A stretch of 64,000 nt of DNA from NCBI GenBank assembly GCA_902812455.1, contig CADDZH010000008.1:1-64000 (forward strand). Reading direction: 5' to 3'. The position numbers and the translations under genes were made by a program. This document shows positions 1 through 8,728 of the stretch, piece by piece. Below the pieces are notes generated by a model. The model searched no databases and was not told the origin of the DNA. It worked only from the letters and a program-made list of their open reading frames with translations. The DNA is from Chloroflexota bacterium. Its GTDB lineage: Bacteria > Chloroflexota > Ktedonobacteria > Ktedonobacterales > Ktedonobacteraceae. Every line of letters starts with the position of its first letter. Positions within the stretch are counted from its first letter, which is position 1.

Positions 1-1
1 G

Positions 2-697
2 GCCGTCAAGGTCACCGAAGTAGAGAAGATGGCCCAGATCAAGGTGCAGGAGGCCGAGATCCAGCGGCGCGAATTGGAGCTGCAAGCCACAGTGCAGAAA
101 GCAGCCGAGGCAGAGAGACGCCGCATCGAGACCGTCGCGGAGGCCGAGCGCCAGCGGCTCATTCTTGAAGCGCAAGGGCAGGCAGATGCCGCCAGAGCTA
201 AAGGCCTGGGCGATGCAGAAGCGAACAGAGCGCGTGGCCTGGCGGAAGCCGAAGTGATCAGGGCGCGCGGCCTGGCGGAAGCCGAAGTGATTCGCGCTAA
301 AGGTGAGGCGGAAGCTGATGCCATGAAAGTCAAAGCGGCTGCCTACCATGAATACAACCAGGCGGCTGTTCTCGACAAACTTCTCACCGCTATGCCTGAG
401 ATTGTCCGTGCTATCGCCGAGCCATTGAGCAAGGTTGACAAAGTTACCATCGTCTCTACCGGCTCAGCCGATGGCGCTCATGGGATGGGAGCCAGCCGCC
501 TGACCGGTGATGTCATGAACATGGTGGCGCAAGTTCCCGCTCTCTTTGAACTGCTCAGCGGAACTCGCATCGGAGACCTGATGAACCGTATTCCGGCGCT
601 GGCCAATCAAGAAGATAACCGGGACGGCGCAAGCGGGGCGGGCACGATGGCCAAAACCACTGGCCCTGCTGGAGAGAGCACACCGGAGGAGAAATAA
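2..697 (+). CDS. Flotillin/SPFH-family protein, C-terminal part (5' truncated by window)
   Basis: The reading frame is open from base 2, so the gene begins upstream of the window and only about 231 C-terminal residues are visible. They form a long Glu/Ala/Arg-rich coiled coil with AEAE repeats, followed by a segment reading LLTAMPEIVRAIAEPLSKVDK, which matches the end of the flotillin domain. Flotillins are membrane-associated scaffolds of lipid microdomains. A 33-nt tandem duplication (230-262 and 263-295) repeats the 11-residue unit ARGLAEAEVIR. The low-complexity tail carries no recognisable motif. The pspA-type gene downstream on the same strand suggests a membrane-maintenance context. 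The family call rests on the coiled coil and C-terminal signature because the SPFH domain itself lies outside the window. Confidence 0.85.
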   Translation, partial: AVKVTEVEKMAQIKVQEAEIQRRELELQATVQKAAEAERRRIETVAEAERQRLILEAQGQADAARAKGLGDAEANRARGLAEAEVIRARGLAEAEVIRAKGEAEADAMKVKAAAYHEYNQAAVLDKLLTAMPEIVRAIAEPLSKVDKVTIVSTGSADGAHGMGASRLTGDVMNMVAQVPALFELLSGTRIGDLMNRIPALANQEDNRDGASGAGTMAKTTGPAGESTPEEK

Positions 698-705
698 AGA
701 TTTTC

Positions 706-852
706 GTAGGGGCGCAATCGTGAAGATGAACAAAGTATTCCGCCAATAGTGTGATTAGGACAGAGGCCGATCAATCGGCGGTGGGCGCGATAAATCGGCC
801 CCTACAGCCTATTGGTGCGTTATCCTATTAACCTGCATAATTGCGCCCCTAC
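706..852. repeat. 147-bp MITE-like element with 13-bp perfect terminal inverted repeats
   Basis: GTAGGGGCGCAAT at 706-718 is exactly inverted at 840-852. The interior contains a second arm (about 780-808) with CGATAAATCG next to GGCCCCTAC. A relative with the same CGATAAATCG core lies at 36872-36936. It fills the gap between the flotillin and PspA genes and has no coding capacity. Confidence 0.6.
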
Positions 853-881
853 AACCTATATTCGAGGGGGGATATCACAAC

Positions 882-1739
882 ATGAATCTGCTGGAACGCG
901 TGCTGACGTTGCTAGGGGCAAATCTCAATAGCATGATTGAGAACGCAGAAGACCCGGAAAAACTCCTGCGCCAGTTGCAGCTTGATATGCGCAACCAGTT
1001 AGTCCAGGTTAAAACCCAGGTTGCCACCGCCATTGCCGAAAGTCATAAACTGCAAAGGCAAAGCAAAGAGAAACAGGCGGAAGCTGATACCTGGCTCAAA
1101 AAAGCAGAGCAGGCAATCCAGCACAATAACGATAACGCAGCACGCACAGCCCTTGGCCGCTATAACGATATTCGCAGGCAGGCCAGGCGCTACCAGCAAC
1201 TACAGCAGGAACAAGAGCAGTTGGTGGCGACAATGCGCACCGCCTTGCGGCAATTGGAAGCCAAAATTTCCGAGGTCGAGATGACCATTGATCTCCTTGC
1301 CACACGCAAACGCAATGCTGTGATTCAGCAGCGCGTGTATGATGCTTTACATAAAACTGGCGGGGTCAAGGATAGGGAACAGGCCATGCGCGCGCAGGAT
1401 GCGGTGCTCGAGGCAGAGGCACGAGCAAGAGCGCTGGCAGAATTACACCAGCGCGACCTTGATACACAGCTCAGCCAGCTTAGCGAAGAGCAACTCATCG
1501 AACAGCAGATGCAAGAATTAAAAACGAAAGGCCAGATCAGGCATGAACCCCCGCTGCTTCACGAAGGCTATCCTCATCCTTCATCCCTCATACGGCCACA
1601 ACCACAATCAGCTTCCCCATCGAAAAAACAGCCAGAGCATGCGCCCGCTTCAGGGGAACCTCCGGCAGCGCCTTCCGCTCGCAAGGAAATAGACATTGAA
1701 CAGCTCAAGAAGCTGCTCGAAATGACAGATAAAGGATAA
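882..1739 (+). CDS. pspA: PspA/IM30 family membrane-stress protein
   Basis: This 285-residue protein opens with MNLLERVLTLLGANLNSMIE and continues DPEKLLRQLQLDMRNQL, the amphipathic helix and first coiled-coil segment typical of PspA/IM30/Vipp1. Residues 20 to about 215 are predicted coiled coil. The last 70 residues are Pro/Ser-rich, ending in a short helix (IEQLKKLLEMTDKG). PspA-family proteins bind stressed inner membranes and form ESCRT-III-like assemblies. An RBS-like GAGGGGGG lies shortly before the ATG. The flotillin gene immediately upstream fits the frequent pairing of PspA-like and flotillin-like proteins in membrane homeostasis. No PspB/C or PspF homologue is visible, so regulation is unknown. 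Confidence 0.9.
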   Translation: MNLLERVLTLLGANLNSMIENAEDPEKLLRQLQLDMRNQLVQVKTQVATAIAESHKLQRQSKEKQAEADTWLKKAEQAIQHNNDNAARTALGRYNDIRRQARRYQQLQQEQEQLVATMRTALRQLEAKISEVEMTIDLLATRKRNAVIQQRVYDALHKTGGVKDREQAMRAQDAVLEAEARARALAELHQRDLDTQLSQLSEEQLIEQQMQELKTKGQIRHEPPLLHEGYPHPSSLIRPQPQSASPSKKQPEHAPASGEPPAAPSARKEIDIEQLKKLLEMTDKG

Positions 1740-1746
1740 CGAATCT

Positions 1747-3579
1747 TCAATGGAGCGCGGCGACAATCGCTCCCTCTACATTTGCCATGACCGCTAAGCT
1801 CTCTAAGGGGTCAGCTTCACGAGTCGTGATCAGAACCAGGAAGATATCTTTTTCGCTACCAACCAGACGTAAGAGGATACGCCTATCTGCGCTCGTAATC
1901 ACCGTATCCTCGTGGTTGCCCCACTGTTCCGTGTCCAGAGCATGCAGCGTGCTTTGCAAGACAAGGCTGAAGTGCTTGTATAGAGGCGAGATATCGCGGT
2001 CATCGAGGGCAACCTGGGCAATCGGCTGGCCATCCAGGTATACAACTGCTGCTGCCACGAAACCTACAATGGAATAACCCAGGGTTTGCAGGGCCGAGAC
2101 GAGCGCAGGATAATTGCGCCTTGATACACGCCTGGTTTCCGCGCTTCCTGGAGTTGTCCCAGGTGTATGTTTCTGCTGTCCAGGTGGAGAAATTGGGCCG
2201 CTACGTGTATCCCTGGTCTGGGTAAGACTCTGCAAAGGCTCACTAAGCGAACGGAGGCGAGTAGCTGCTTCCACCGGCTGCCATTCAGGTGAGGCGGGCT
2301 GTTTTGGTGCCGCAACTGCATTCCCGGATGCAGGCCCCTGCCCGCTGACCTCTTTGCCTGGAAGTGGCCTGGTTGTCCTGGCCATGGGAGGCGAAGGCGG
2401 TGGCTGCCATTCGGCAGGATTTGTCGCAGGCGCAGGCGTTGCCGGCAACTGCGTTGTCCCTGAAAGAGACGAAGAGCGATGCACAGGCATATGGGGCTCC
2501 GCCGGTTGTTCTATCACCCAGGCAGGCAGGTCTGCTCGCTGGCTCGCAGGAGTCTTACGAACAATCGAGGGATGGATACTTGTTGCGGTAGCGAGCGGCT
2601 GTTCACGAGGCACAGGTGTAATCGGCGCGGCAGGGGTTGCAACAACTGATGGCTCTGTCCCCTGTCGATTACCTTTACCGTTCGCCGGATATTTTCCTGT
2701 TTGTTCCCACCACTCTTTTGTTTCCTGGTTAACCATTACTACCTGCTCGCGATCCGCCTGTGCTGCCCGCTCTCCCAATGCAGCGCTTTGCGATTCTGCC
2801 AGAACGAGGAAAGGAGTATCATCAATGGGTTCCGGCGATTGCAGTTGCTCTACCGGTTTATGATTAATGGCTGGTTGTTTACCGGTAGACTGCTGCATGA
2901 CTGCATACTTCTCCCGGTATTGAAGGGCCTGCAAAATGAGACGTGAAAGCGGCTGCGTCACATTGGGTGTGATTTGTGCATTCCAGGGCTGCTGGATGAC
3001 CGTGCCATTCTTATGAGCCGCAAGCGCGAAAAAGGCCTCTTCTCCGCGCAATACACCATACTCGGCCCAAACTAATTCCCCCCCTCGAAAATATAACGCG
3101 CCCTGCTCTTCCAGGCCAGTATCCACCAGGAGAGCAATGTCCTTGCGGCTCATGGTAATGATCTGAATCACGTCGAGCAGGTCAAAGGAGTCCAGGTCGG
3201 CAGAGAAGCCAGTTTGCTGGAGCAGGCGGCGCAGTTCTTCCCTAAGCCCGTGCAGGTCAAGAGGCTTTTCCAGGTAGCCGGCGGCACCGCCTTCGAGCGC
3301 TTGTGTGCGCAGCGAAGCCGATCCTGCTGCTGCTACCATAATCATGCGCGTGCGGGGACAATAGGTACGCAGCCATTGCAGTAGTTCCAGGCCGTCAGCC
3401 CCTGGCGTCTTCAGATCACCTATGACGACATCGTACTCTTCCGACCACAGTAGACGTATGGCTTCCGCTCCGCTCATGGCGCCCTGTACAGCGTATCCAT
3501 CTTTACGGAGTGCATTCACAATGTTCTGGTTGAGATTCTCATCATCCTCTACCACGAGGACGCGCCATAACTCAGGCAT
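1747..3579 (-). CDS. Response regulator with PATAN (DUF4388) and roadblock-like domains
   Basis: The ATG at 3579 is chosen because GGTGGGAG lies just upstream and the receiver domain starts there; an in-frame start exists 26 codons earlier. The product has about 610 residues. Residues 5-120 are a CheY-like receiver with acidic residues E11/D12/D13, phospho-acceptor D55 and K105. The usual Thr/Ser near position 83 is Ala, so signalling may be atypical. Residues about 125-230 (DLLDVIQIITMSRKDIALLV...GALYFRGGELVWAEYG) match the PATAN/DUF4388 domain. A long Pro/Thr/Gln linker follows. The last 125 residues look like a roadblock/LC7 module, usually linked to small GTPases or twitching and gliding regulators. 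It has no DNA-binding domain, so output is probably by protein contact. It converges on pspA. Confidence 0.8.
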   Translation of the reverse strand: MPELWRVLVVEDDENLNQNIVNALRKDGYAVQGAMSGAEAIRLLWSEEYDVVIGDLKTPGADGLELLQWLRTYCPRTRMIMVAAAGSASLRTQALEGGAAGYLEKPLDLHGLREELRRLLQQTGFSADLDSFDLLDVIQIITMSRKDIALLVDTGLEEQGALYFRGGELVWAEYGVLRGEEAFFALAAHKNGTVIQQPWNAQITPNVTQPLSRLILQALQYREKYAVMQQSTGKQPAINHKPVEQLQSPEPIDDTPFLVLAESQSAALGERAAQADREQVVMVNQETKEWWEQTGKYPANGKGNRQGTEPSVVATPAAPITPVPREQPLATATSIHPSIVRKTPASQRADLPAWVIEQPAEPHMPVHRSSSLSGTTQLPATPAPATNPAEWQPPPSPPMARTTRPLPGKEVSGQGPASGNAVAAPKQPASPEWQPVEAATRLRSLSEPLQSLTQTRDTRSGPISPPGQQKHTPGTTPGSAETRRVSRRNYPALVSALQTLGYSIVGFVAAAVVYLDGQPIAQVALDDRDISPLYKHFSLVLQSTLHALDTEQWGNHEDTVITSADRRILLRLVGSEKDIFLVLITTREADPLESLAVMANVEGAIVAALH

Positions 3580-3879
3580 CGCTGCTCCCACCTGCAAAAG
3601 ATTTTGCTTCGTCTTTCCAGAGAGTGTATCACGGTACCGCCCGCCTGGCAAGTACATCGTACCAGGGTGGACACCTCTCCACTTTCGTGCAAAAACTTAA
3701 CGCCTACCTCTTTAACGATCATCACCTGCTAATTACAACGAAGAGGGTACAAGAATACAACCGTATTTGTTCACTTCCCCAGGCTGAATATGGGATGACC
3801 ACCTCGGTGATGGTTCGCTGCTTAATATGCTATACTAAAGCCAACATGGTAGACGACCACTAAGAAGATGATGCACGAG

Positions 3880-3908
3880 ATGTGGTGGCCTCCCTTGTGG
3901 AGGCCAGG
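3880..3908 (+). repeat. Intergenic hairpin repeat, family C (copy 1)
   Basis: The core GGCCTCCCTTGTGGAGGCC is a compact hairpin preceded by TGTGGT and followed by AGG. Related copies lie at 18822-18850, 21417-21441, 45425-45452 (inverted) and 45477-45504. Here it lies in the leader of rpiA. Confidence 0.6.
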
Positions 3909-3957
3909 ATCTCAGCGGTCGATCATTATAACCATATTCTTTGGCTATAGGAAATAT

Positions 3958-4650
3958 ATGCAACTCGAAAGTCAACATGATGCCTGGAAGGATATAGCAG
4001 GCCAGGCAGCAGCAGCGCTCGTTGAAGATGGCATGGTTATTGGCCTCGGCTCCGGTACCACTGCCGCGCACCTAGTCTATGCGCTCGCACGGCGCATCAA
4101 AGAAGGGCTGCGAATTGTTGGGGCCGTTCCTACCTCTCACGAAACCGCTCAGCTTGCCCGCCAGCTTGGTATTCCCCTGACCGATCTCGATACTTACCCT
4201 GAACTCGATCTGGATATCGATGGCGCAGACGAGATTGATCCGCAGTTAAACCTGATCAAGGGACACGGGGGAGCGCTGCTGCGCGAAAAGATTGTAGCCT
4301 CTTGCGCACGCCGCTTCATTGTGATCGGCGATGTGACAAAGCAGGTCTCCCGGCTCGGTATGCATACTCCTCTTCCTGTCGAGATTATTCCCTTTGGCAT
4401 GGCCCCCGTGCGCAGGCGTTTAGAAGCGCTTGGAGCGCAGGTGCAATTGCGCCATGTAGCCAGTAAAGTATTTGTGACCGATAACGGCAACATTATCCTG
4501 GATTGCTTTTTCTCAGACGGCATACCCGATCCTCTTGACCTGAATGAGCGCATCAAGCGCATTGCCGGTGTCGTCGAAACCGGCCTGTTCCTGCATATGG
4601 CAGAGCAGGCTATCATTGGTGGCCCGCAGGGAGTATTGAGAATGCCTTGA
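3958..4650 (+). CDS. rpiA: Ribose-5-phosphate isomerase A
   Basis: Interconverts ribose 5-phosphate and ribulose 5-phosphate in the non-oxidative pentose phosphate pathway. The 230-residue protein has the family signatures in order: GLGSGTT (29-35) phosphate loop, DIDGADEID (86-94), and KGHGGALLREK (101-111). D88, D91, K101 and E110 correspond to the active-site residues. Length matches bacterial RpiA. The ATG at 3958 (AGGA just upstream) is preferred to an in-frame ATG at 3868, which would add 30 residues encoded by a hairpin repeat. The ECF transporter operon starts 65 bp downstream on the same strand; a functional link is not evident. Confidence 0.95.
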   Translation: MQLESQHDAWKDIAGQAAAALVEDGMVIGLGSGTTAAHLVYALARRIKEGLRIVGAVPTSHETAQLARQLGIPLTDLDTYPELDLDIDGADEIDPQLNLIKGHGGALLREKIVASCARRFIVIGDVTKQVSRLGMHTPLPVEIIPFGMAPVRRRLEALGAQVQLRHVASKVFVTDNGNIILDCFFSDGIPDPLDLNERIKRIAGVVETGLFLHMAEQAIIGGPQGVLRMP

Positions 4651-4715
4651 GCTTCTTCCAGGCCATTGAGCGGGGTATTCTTGAGATACAATGACTTAAA
4701 CAAGGAGTTTTTATA

Positions 4716-5318
4716 ATGAGCAAAGTGACAACCACTTCCTCTACCGCCAGCCCGTGGACGCTCACCACGTATCGCATCGTCGTCGCCGGTGTGCTGGCCG
4801 CGATTACCATTGTGCTGGGTGTTATTCCTGGCATCGGATTTATCCCTGTTCCTAATATCACTGCAAGCGCAACCATTGAGCATGTGCCCACCATTCTTGG
4901 TGGTGTCCTCGGCGGCCCGGTAGTCGGCATGATCACAGGTTTAGTCTTCGGCCTTATCAGCTTCTTTCGATCAACTACACCCATCTTTAAAGATCCACTG
5001 GTGGCTATTGTCCCACGCATCTTCATCGGTCTCACAGCATGGCTGGCCTATGCCGCCCTGCAGCGTTTCAATAAGAGCGTAGCAGCGTTCGTCGCCGGTA
5101 TCACCGGTGCAGTAACCAATACGGTCCTTGTCCTCACCGTTGCCGTGTGGCGTGGTTACATTCCAATCAAAGTGATACCGGCCATCATCCCACAGGCTGT
5201 TGCGGAGGCCATCATCGCGGCCATTCTCACCACGATCATCGCCGGTGCCGTCCAGATCGTCCAGGGCCGCTATGTGCGCGCGCCCGAAACAAAATCTCGC
5301 GATCAACTACCATATTAA
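4716..5318 (+). CDS. ECF transporter S component (substrate-binding membrane subunit)
   Basis: A 200-residue hydrophobic protein with about six membrane segments, ending in a basic tail. The stretch with GGVLGGPVVGMITGLVFG resembles the ECF S-component family of PanT/FolT type, and the first helix ends in a Pro/Gly-rich loop. S components bind a vitamin or other micronutrient, which the shared A/A'/T module then imports. Genes for two ATPases and the T subunit follow, so this is a dedicated, group-I-like ECF transporter. AAGGAG precedes the ATG. The substrate cannot be read from sequence; no riboswitch was recognised upstream, so vitamin specificity is open. Confidence 0.85.
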   Translation: MSKVTTTSSTASPWTLTTYRIVVAGVLAAITIVLGVIPGIGFIPVPNITASATIEHVPTILGGVLGGPVVGMITGLVFGLISFFRSTTPIFKDPLVAIVPRIFIGLTAWLAYAALQRFNKSVAAFVAGITGAVTNTVLVLTVAVWRGYIPIKVIPAIIPQAVAEAIIAAILTTIIAGAVQIVQGRYVRAPETKSRDQLPY

Positions 5319-5330
5319 TCAACTTATACC

Positions 5331-6173
5331 ATGCTAGAAGTCAACAACGTCACCTTTAGTTACAGCGCTCATGGGGAGCAAGATGCTCCCCCGGCCATTC
5401 GCGATGTCAGCCTGCGTATTGAGCCAGGCGAAACGGTGGCCATCATCGGCCAGAATGGCTCAGGCAAAACGACGCTGGCGAAGCTCCTCGCCGCCATCCT
5501 GCGCCCCGATAGTGGTAGTGTGCTGGTTGATGGGCTGCGTAGCGATGCCAGAGGCGAGGCGATCTGGACGATTCGCCAGCGCGTGGGCATTGTCTTCCAG
5601 AATCCCGACGATCAGCTTGTGGCCAATACCGTCATTGACGATATTGCCTTTGGCCCGGAAAATCTGGGCCTGCCGCGCTTTGAAATCGAAGAGCGCATCC
5701 AGGAAGCCATGCGCCTGCTTGACATCGAACAGTACGCAGAAATGGGCATTAGCGAACTATCGGTCGGGCAAAAGCAGCGCGTCGCTATTGCAGGCGTGCT
5801 GGCCATGCGCCCTCGCTATCTCTTGCTCGATGAGCCAACAACCATGATCTCCGGCCACACAGCACGCCATCTCCTCGATACTGTGCAGCGCCTGGCAAGA
5901 GAGCAGGGCATTGCAGCAATCCATATCACTCACTCCATGCGCGAAGTCACCAGCTTCCAGCGAGTCATTGTGATGAACGAGGGACGAGTAGTGATGGATG
6001 ATACACCTGCTTCCGTCTTTGCTCGCATCAATGAGCTCCAGGAGATAGGGTTGGATGTCCCGATGATCACGAAATTAGGGCAGCGGCTGCGGGCAAAGGG
6101 CTGGACTGGATTGCCAGAGACCGTTTTGTCAGTTGAGCAACTGAAGGCAGGATTGCTATGCTCTTCGAACTGA
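5331..6173 (+). CDS. ecfA: ECF transporter ATPase A (first copy)
   Basis: Energy-coupling ABC ATPase of 280 residues. Visible motifs: Walker A GQNGSGKT (40-47), Q-loop Q90, signature LSVGQ (143-147), Walker B LLLDEP (164-169) and H-loop H201. Two departures stand out. The signature has Val where LSGGQ is usual, and the D-loop that normally reads xLDPxGR is MISGHTAR (172-179), lacking the conserved Asp. The partner ATPase has canonical versions of both, so one composite site of the heterodimer may be degenerate, as in asymmetric ABC exporters. It overlaps the second ATPase gene by 16 bp. Confidence 0.92.
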   Translation: MLEVNNVTFSYSAHGEQDAPPAIRDVSLRIEPGETVAIIGQNGSGKTTLAKLLAAILRPDSGSVLVDGLRSDARGEAIWTIRQRVGIVFQNPDDQLVANTVIDDIAFGPENLGLPRFEIEERIQEAMRLLDIEQYAEMGISELSVGQKQRVAIAGVLAMRPRYLLLDEPTTMISGHTARHLLDTVQRLAREQGIAAIHITHSMREVTSFQRVIVMNEGRVVMDDTPASVFARINELQEIGLDVPMITKLGQRLRAKGWTGLPETVLSVEQLKAGLLCSSN

Positions 6174-7018
6174 AGGATGTCTACTTTACCTACTTACGCG
6201 GCACGCCTTTTGCTGTCGAAGCATTGCATGGCATCTCGCTTTCCGTTCCAGAAGGGCAAACGGTTGCGCTCGTTGGCCCAACCAAGTCGGGGAAATCTAC
6301 TCTCGTCGATCTCATGGCCGGGCTGATTAAACCGGCGAAGGGAGCATTGCTCTTCGAGGGAACAGATACTAGCTCAGCATCGTTTGACATCGAGCGCATC
6401 CGCAATAATGTGGGTGTTGTCTTCCAGTCACCCGAAATGCAAATCTTTGAGGATACGGTCGGCAAAGACGTTTCCTTTGGCCCACGCCGCAAAAAGCTGC
6501 CGCTAGCCGAGTCGCGCCGTTTAGTACGCGAATCCTTAGAGGCTGTGGGGCTGCCCTACGAGGATTTTCGCATTCGCTATACCTATGCCTTGAGTGGCGG
6601 GCAAAAGCGCCGGGTTGCTATTGCAGGCGTGCTCGCTCTGGAGCCAAAAGTCATTATCCTCGATGAGCCAACGGCAGGACTCGACCCGCGTGGTCACCGC
6701 GAACTGCTGGATCTGATCGTGAAGCTGAAGCAGGAGCGCAACCTGACCATCGTCTATACTTCCAGTGGACTGGAAGATGTGATCGAGCTGGCAGATACTA
6801 TCTACATCCTGAACCAGGGGCAGGTAGATTTCATGGGCACGCCGCGCGAGGTTTTAGCTCACGCCGGCGAACTGGCAGTCCTGGATATTGCGCTGCCAGA
6901 GGCCACACAAATAGCGCTCGACTTGCGCGATGTGCTTCCCACTATGCGCACGGATGTTCTGAACCTGGAAGAACTGGAAGCAGAAATAGAGAAGAAAGCA
7001 TATGATAGAACTTTCTAG
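6158..7018 (+). CDS. ecfA: ECF transporter ATPase A' (second copy)
   Basis: ABC ATPase of 286 residues pairing with the preceding gene product. Motifs: Walker A GPTKSGKST (40-48), signature LSGGQKRR, Walker B VIILDEP and a canonical D-loop GLDPRGH. The C-terminal extension is typical of EcfA subunits and binds EcfT coupling helices. The start codon lies inside the upstream ATPase gene and the end overlaps ecfT by 17 bp, so the three genes are translationally coupled. Both composite ATP sites are contributed by this protein plus ecfA, and the canonical signature here faces the Walker A of its partner. Confidence 0.93.
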   Translation: MLFELKDVYFTYLRGTPFAVEALHGISLSVPEGQTVALVGPTKSGKSTLVDLMAGLIKPAKGALLFEGTDTSSASFDIERIRNNVGVVFQSPEMQIFEDTVGKDVSFGPRRKKLPLAESRRLVRESLEAVGLPYEDFRIRYTYALSGGQKRRVAIAGVLALEPKVIILDEPTAGLDPRGHRELLDLIVKLKQERNLTIVYTSSGLEDVIELADTIYILNQGQVDFMGTPREVLAHAGELAVLDIALPEATQIALDLRDVLPTMRTDVLNLEELEAEIEKKAYDRTF

Positions 7019-7841
7019 AGATATCGCCTTTGGGCAATACATCAATAACGGGTCGAGATTAACACGCATGGATCCCCGCGCCAAGCTGATCTGCGCCGTA
7101 CTGCTGATCGCCCTGGTTTCCTATGTGAACACCTTCACAGCATTTGCTCTCTGCCTGCTCGGCTGTATCGTTATCCAATGGGAATCGCGTATCTCGCTTG
7201 CGTACATCCTGCGCAGCTTCAGGGCCATCGCCATTTTCATGGTCGTCATTTACATCATAGAAGTCGTCTTTTATTATTCGCCCACGCAGCATACAACGCT
7301 GATCTGGCAATGGGGCATCTTCAACATTTCCTGGGAAGGAATCATTCGCAGCGCGCTCATCATGGTCCGCGTCATCTTCCTCTACTACCTTGCTTCCATG
7401 CTCCTGTTCACAACATCCCTGATAGACCTGACGGATGGTTCTGAAGCCCTGCTCTCGCCGCTGCAAAAACTCGGTATTCCCGTCAACGCCTTTATCATGG
7501 TGCTTGTTATCGCCTTTAAGTTCGTACCCATCTTTGTTTCAGAACTGGAGCGCTTGATGAAAGCCCAGGCGGCTCGCGGCGTGCGCTTCGACAAGGGCAA
7601 TTTCATTCAACGCGCCATGAAGCTTGGCCCGTTACTCGTCCCGCTCTTCCTCAGCGGTTTCCGCCGCGCCGAGGCGCTTTCAATAGCCATGGAAGCGCGC
7701 GGCTACGCTGGAGCAGTTCGAGGATGGCGGCGCAGCAAACGCCGCGCACTCCGCTTCAAACGCTATGATATAGCGGCAATGATTCTCACCACTGTATTCT
7801 GCATCGCAACGGTTGTTGTGAATATCATTGTGCATATCTAG
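7002..7841 (+). CDS. ecfT: ECF transporter transmembrane component EcfT
   Basis: A 279-residue membrane protein with about five membrane helices and the two cytosolic coupling-helix motifs of EcfT: ARG within AQAARGVRF and ARG within AMEARGYAG. These Ala-Arg-Gly motifs dock into grooves of the two ATPases. The N-terminal line DPRAKLICAVLL is also a family hallmark. It is the last gene of the S-A-A'-T operon, overlapping the second ATPase gene. The downstream methyltransferase gene is on the opposite strand, ending 8 bp away. Confidence 0.93.
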   Translation: MIELSRDIAFGQYINNGSRLTRMDPRAKLICAVLLIALVSYVNTFTAFALCLLGCIVIQWESRISLAYILRSFRAIAIFMVVIYIIEVVFYYSPTQHTTLIWQWGIFNISWEGIIRSALIMVRVIFLYYLASMLLFTTSLIDLTDGSEALLSPLQKLGIPVNAFIMVLVIAFKFVPIFVSELERLMKAQAARGVRFDKGNFIQRAMKLGPLLVPLFLSGFRRAEALSIAMEARGYAGAVRGWRRSKRRALRFKRYDIAAMILTTVFCIATVVVNIIVHI

Positions 7842-7849
7842 AAAATTTC

Positions 7850-8716
7850 TTAGCGTGGCTTCTCACCCCAGGCCGAGAGGAAATACCACAGAGCGCAATA
7901 ATCAGGAGACTTCATCTCTTCCAAGACCTGTTGATACAGGCGCTCAGCCTCTTCTTGCGTGGTCATGCCCATCTTGATCAGAAAGGGTTGGATCAACTTG
8001 AGGAAGACCATACTATTCTGATACTGGCTCAAATACTCTTCTGCTCCCACAGAACAATCGAGCACATAGGGCATGTGCTGGATATGCTGGCAGCCGCCAT
8101 CGCGCAAGAAACGCTTGAGCATAGTTGTAATAGCAATATTCCGCCCATAAGGAGAAAAACCCTGCTTCGATAGCAGCAAAGCCTGAATGGTCAGATGATT
8201 GAGTTTTTCAAAGGCAAAGCTATTGCTGATAGTTGCCTCTAGCTCAGTCAGGCGAATAATCCCTCCGGGCCTGACAACTCTTAAGCACTCTTGTATGAGC
8301 TTAGGCCAGGCCGCCCTTGGCATGAAAAGCGCTATAAAGCGGGCATTCACAAAATCAAATGAATTATCAGGAAAATCCAGCGGCTTGAGGGCATTCATGA
8401 CCCGAAAATGGACATTGACTAAGTCTTGTATCTTCGCCTGATAGCTTGCGTATTCGATCATCAACTCGCTGATGTCGATGCCGATCACTTGCTTATCGGG
8501 ATAGGCTTTCGCTACATCCATTGCCCAACCGCCGGGGCCGCAAGCAATATCCAGAACATCGTGAATGCCGGAAAGATCAAGCTGTGGTGGGAATAGCCCA
8601 CCCATGCATCGCGTAATAATGCGATCCTGGTTGGTCAAACGGGCCATTTCCGCTGCATTCTCAGCGTCAATTACATAGGAGCTTTTGTCCTGAGAAGCGC
8701 CTGCTTGCTCTGTCAT
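7850..8716 (-). CDS. Class I SAM-dependent methyltransferase, tandem paralogue 1
   Basis: A 288-residue protein with a Rossmann methyltransferase core. Motif I is LDIACGPGG (55-63), the acidic residue after beta-2 is in IGIDIS, and RVMNALKPLDFPDNSFDFV plus RVVRPGG correspond to motifs II-III. A distinctive N-terminal block, IDAENAAEMARLTNQDR (about 16-32), precedes the core. The substrate is not predictable. It is the last of four consecutive paralogues (7850-11371) separated by 12-bp gaps, each with its own AGAAGG-like ribosome site. They differ mostly in the C-terminal half, which usually forms the substrate pocket in this class. Confidence 0.88.
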   Translation of the reverse strand: MTEQAGASQDKSSYVIDAENAAEMARLTNQDRIITRCMGGLFPPQLDLSGIHDVLDIACGPGGWAMDVAKAYPDKQVIGIDISELMIEYASYQAKIQDLVNVHFRVMNALKPLDFPDNSFDFVNARFIALFMPRAAWPKLIQECLRVVRPGGIIRLTELEATISNSFAFEKLNHLTIQALLLSKQGFSPYGRNIAITTMLKRFLRDGGCQHIQHMPYVLDCSVGAEEYLSQYQNSMVFLKLIQPFLIKMGMTTQEEAERLYQQVLEEMKSPDYCALWYFLSAWGEKPR

Positions 8717-8728
8717 ATTACCATCCTT

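Noticed and set aside
464..746. Minus-strand open frames over the flotillin end
   Set aside because: They are shadows of the coiled-coil coding region with no ribosome site or family pattern.
2114..2863. 249-codon plus-strand frame opposite the response regulator
   Set aside because: It lies antisense to the Pro/Thr-rich linker; its composition is that of a reversed low-complexity region and it lacks a ribosome site.
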